Assembly: GCA_945983195.1 (NCBI GenBank)
Contig: CAMFSS010000085.1
Span: 1-8,003 of the forward strand
Source of the DNA: an uncultured Prevotellaceae bacterium
GTDB taxonomy: Bacteria; Bacteroidota; Bacteroidia; Bacteroidales; Muribaculaceae
Direction: 5' to 3'
Length of the DNA: 8,003 bases
Positions 6,328 through 8,003 of this stretch are shown one piece after another. How positions within the stretch are numbered: position 1 is the first letter of the stretch; each line of letters starts with the position of its first letter. Both the position numbers and the translations under genes were made by a program. The notes under the pieces were generated by a model that was not told the DNA's origin, did not search any database, and saw nothing but the letters and a program-made list of their open reading frames with translations.

Positions 6328-7083
6328 ATGGAAAAGAATCAATATATATTTGGAATCAGGGCAGTGATTGAAGCCATTGAGGCAGGAAAGGAGATTGACA
6401 AAATCTTCATAAAGAAAGACCTCAACGGAGAACTTGCCGGTGAGCTCTTTTCACTCATTAAGGAGCGTGGCATAGTGAGTCACCGTGTGCCTGTGGAGAA
6501 AATCAACCGCATTACGCGCAAGAACCACCAGGGAGTTGTGGCAATGCTGTCGGCAGTGAGCTATTGCCGTCTCGACGACATAGTCCCGATGCTCTATGAG
6601 GAGGGGAAGGTGCCGTTTATTGTAGTTCTCGACGGTGTGACCGATGTGCGAAACTTCGGAGCCATTGCCCGCACGTGCGAGTGTGCAGGAGTAGACGCCA
6701 TAGTGATACCCGAACGAGGCAGCGTGAGCGTGAATGCCGATGCAGTGAAGACATCGGCAGGCGCATTGCACTATATGCCGGTGTGCCGTGAGAAAAATCT
6801 CACGTCGGCAGTAAAGTTCCTCAAAAATACCGGCTACAAAGTGTATGGAGCAGCCGGAGGCAGTGCCGTGAACTACACCAAGCCCGACTACACAGAGCCG
6901 GTGGCAATGGTGCTCGGCTCGGAGGACGAGGGAATAAGCAGCGACGTGCTACGGCTGTGTGATGCACAAGTAGCCATACCCGAATTCGGCAACATAAGGT
7001 CGCTGAATGTGTCGGTTGCGGCAGGCGTGCTTATCTATGAGGTTGTCCGGCAAAGGCTCAATGGCAACTTTGCAGTGGAATAA
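6328..7083 (+). CDS. rlmB: TrmH/SpoU family 23S rRNA (guanosine-2'-O-) methyltransferase, RlmB-like
   Basis: A SPOUT-fold enzyme that transfers a methyl group from S-adenosylmethionine to a ribose 2'-OH; in E. coli RlmB the target is G2251 of the 23S rRNA P-loop. The 251 residues (E. coli RlmB 243) comprise an N-terminal L30e-like substrate-binding domain (about 1-80, IFGIRAVIEAIEAGKEIDK) and a C-terminal knotted catalytic domain. Motif 1 is LDGVTDVRNFGAIAR (101-115, with Asn109 and Arg115), motif 2 LGSEDEGI (196-203, Glu199), and motif 3 RSLNVSVAAGVLIYE starting at 224. These correspond one-for-one to E. coli Asn108, Arg114 and Glu198, supporting RlmB over other TrmH relatives, although the exact rRNA target is not proven. 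The ATG at 6328 (MEKNQYIFG) fits the family better than an in-frame TTG at 6319. It lies 42 bases after recN, with no convincing promoter between. Confidence 0.9.
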   Translation: MEKNQYIFGIRAVIEAIEAGKEIDKIFIKKDLNGELAGELFSLIKERGIVSHRVPVEKINRITRKNHQGVVAMLSAVSYCRLDDIVPMLYEEGKVPFIVVLDGVTDVRNFGAIARTCECAGVDAIVIPERGSVSVNADAVKTSAGALHYMPVCREKNLTSAVKFLKNTGYKVYGAAGGSAVNYTKPDYTEPVAMVLGSEDEGISSDVLRLCDAQVAIPEFGNIRSLNVSVAAGVLIYEVVRQRLNGNFAVE

Positions 7084-7094
7084 TTGCGCAAATA

Positions 7095-7126
7095 TTTCAC
7101 AGGCTGATTAATTTCGACTAATTTTG
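7095..7126 (+). promoter_or_regulatory. Bacteroidota-type promoter of nusB
   Basis: The -7 element TAATTTTG (7119-7126) fits TAnnTTTG exactly. TTTC at 7095-7098 is a three-of-four match to the -33 element TTTG, again with a 20-base spacer as at the dnaN promoter. The predicted start is near 7132-7134, leaving a leader of about 15 bases before the nusB ATG at 7149. No terminator was seen between the methyltransferase stop and this site, so read-through from the upstream operon is also possible. Confidence 0.65.
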
Positions 7127-7148
7127 CAGAAAAATAGAAACAGAAACA

Positions 7149-8003
7149 ATGATAAATCGCATTTTAATTAGAATTAAGGTTGTGCAATTGCTCTATTCCT
7201 ACATGGCATCGGGCAAAAGTATGACGGTGAGTGAGGCAAAAAATGAGCTTAAGAAGAGTCTTGACATGGGATATGACCTCTATCACTATCTTTTGCTGCT
7301 TATGGTAGAGCTGACAGAACTCCATGCCAACCGCTTGGAGCAGGCCAAGGAGAAGTATCTGCCGACAGAGGAGGAACTGAACCCCAACACCAAGCTGATT
7401 GACAACCTCTTTATCAAGGCACTTATCGACGATCCCGACTTCCGCTCATTCCTTGAGAAGAAGGAGAAGGCAAAAGAGCCATTCACATGGCGCAACGATG
7501 ACATATTCATGAAACTGATGCTCGACCGCGTGCTTCGCTCGGAGGAGTATGCCGAGTATATCGACAGCGAAGGCAACGACTTTGAGGAGGACTGCATCTT
7601 CTGGCACTCGGTCATGAAGAATGTGATTCTGCCCGATGAGGAGCTTAGTGATGCACTTGAGGCAAAATCGGTGTTCTGGAACGATGACCTTTACACAGTA
7701 GGCTCGTTTGTGCTCAAGACCATCAAGAAATTTGAGCTGAAGGAGGAGAACCCGATTCTCGACCAATACAGAAATGAAGAAGACGAGCAGTTTGGCCCGC
7801 AGCTTTTCGGCTATGCACTTGCTGAACGTGACTATTGCAACTCGCTCATCAACCGCTATATCAATACCGACCAATGGGACGTGGAGCGCATTGCGCTGAT
7901 GGACCGCCTGATAATGACCGTTGCGATAAGCGAGATAATCCATTATCCGTCGATTCCTACGAGGGTGTCGCTTAATGAGTATATCGAGATATCAATATAT
8001 TAC
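7149..8003 (+). CDS. nusB: Transcription antitermination factor NusB, long Bacteroidota form (3' end beyond window)
   Basis: NusB pairs with NusE (ribosomal protein S10) on boxA RNA to promote antitermination of rRNA operons. The frame is open for 285 codons from ATG 7149 to the window edge with no stop, so only the last few residues are probably missing (Bacteroidota forms run to about 310). The N-terminus INRILIRIKVVQLLYSYM corresponds to the first helix of NusB (R-x-A-x-Q-x-LY type). The family C-terminal core is at about 244-285: ERIALMDRLIMTVAISEI, then PSIPTRVSLNEYIEIS, matching the DRLIL...E...P.KV.INE.IE pattern. Between them lie about 220 residues absent from or much reduced in the 139-residue E. 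coli protein, largely acidic and helical in appearance, with FTWRNDDIFMKLMLDRVL at about 113-130. The enlargement is, as far as I recall, normal for this phylum. It has its own predicted promoter 23 bases upstream. Confidence 0.92.
   Translation, partial: MINRILIRIKVVQLLYSYMASGKSMTVSEAKNELKKSLDMGYDLYHYLLLLMVELTELHANRLEQAKEKYLPTEEELNPNTKLIDNLFIKALIDDPDFRSFLEKKEKAKEPFTWRNDDIFMKLMLDRVLRSEEYAEYIDSEGNDFEEDCIFWHSVMKNVILPDEELSDALEAKSVFWNDDLYTVGSFVLKTIKKFELKEENPILDQYRNEEDEQFGPQLFGYALAERDYCNSLINRYINTDQWDVERIALMDRLIMTVAISEIIHYPSIPTRVSLNEYIEISIYY

Noticed and set aside
7084..7091. TTGCGCAA palindrome just after the methyltransferase stop
   Set aside because: Only eight bases without extension, no U tract, and too short to call an operator or terminator.
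7446..7943. 165-codon open frame on the minus strand opposite nusB
   Set aside because: The plus strand encodes a clear NusB throughout; the antisense frame is a composition shadow without family resemblance or start signals.

Overview
The window is a stretch of conserved housekeeping chromosome, all on the + strand. It comes from a member of the Bacteroidota, most likely the order Bacteroidales. A Muribaculaceae-like relative is possible, but that rests only on the balanced base composition and general protein resemblance. Three things support the phylum: the gene order dnaN, exonuclease, coaBC, DUF4835 protein, recN, SpoU methyltransferase; a greatly enlarged NusB; and two promoters of the Bacteroidota type (TAnnTTTG at -7). 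No mobile element, tRNA, rRNA or CRISPR array was seen.

Layout. Positions 1-267 hold the last 88 codons of an M13 (PepO/neprilysin-like) metallopeptidase. A 297-base gap follows (268-564). It contains a strong hairpin terminator (350-392), a perfect 12-bp palindrome (402-413), a promoter (467-498) and a hairpin in the predicted 5' leader (507-531). Next come dnaN (565-1680), a DEDDh exonuclease (1690-2454), coaBC (2454-3659), a secreted DUF4835-family protein (3684-4604), recN (4627-6285) and an RlmB/TrmH-type rRNA methyltransferase (6328-7083). Gaps between these six genes run from a 1-base overlap to 42 bases, with no internal terminator seen, so they are probably one transcription unit. 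A second promoter (7095-7126) precedes a long-form nusB (7149 to the window edge, incomplete).

Functionally the unit joins replication (sliding clamp and a possible clamp-linked exonuclease), DNA repair (RecN), coenzyme A synthesis (CoaBC), envelope/secretion (DUF4835), ribosome modification (RlmB) and transcription antitermination (NusB). These are growth-linked functions rather than one pathway.

Nothing here is an obviously new system. The points most worth a second look are: (i) the CoaBC decarboxylase domain has Asp and Ser where the classical family has its active-site Asn and Cys; (ii) a hexapeptide just after the exonuclease domain, next to the clamp gene, resembles the clamp-binding motif of E. 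coli epsilon; (iii) NusB carries a very large insertion; (iv) there is a palindrome and a leader hairpin in front of dnaN.
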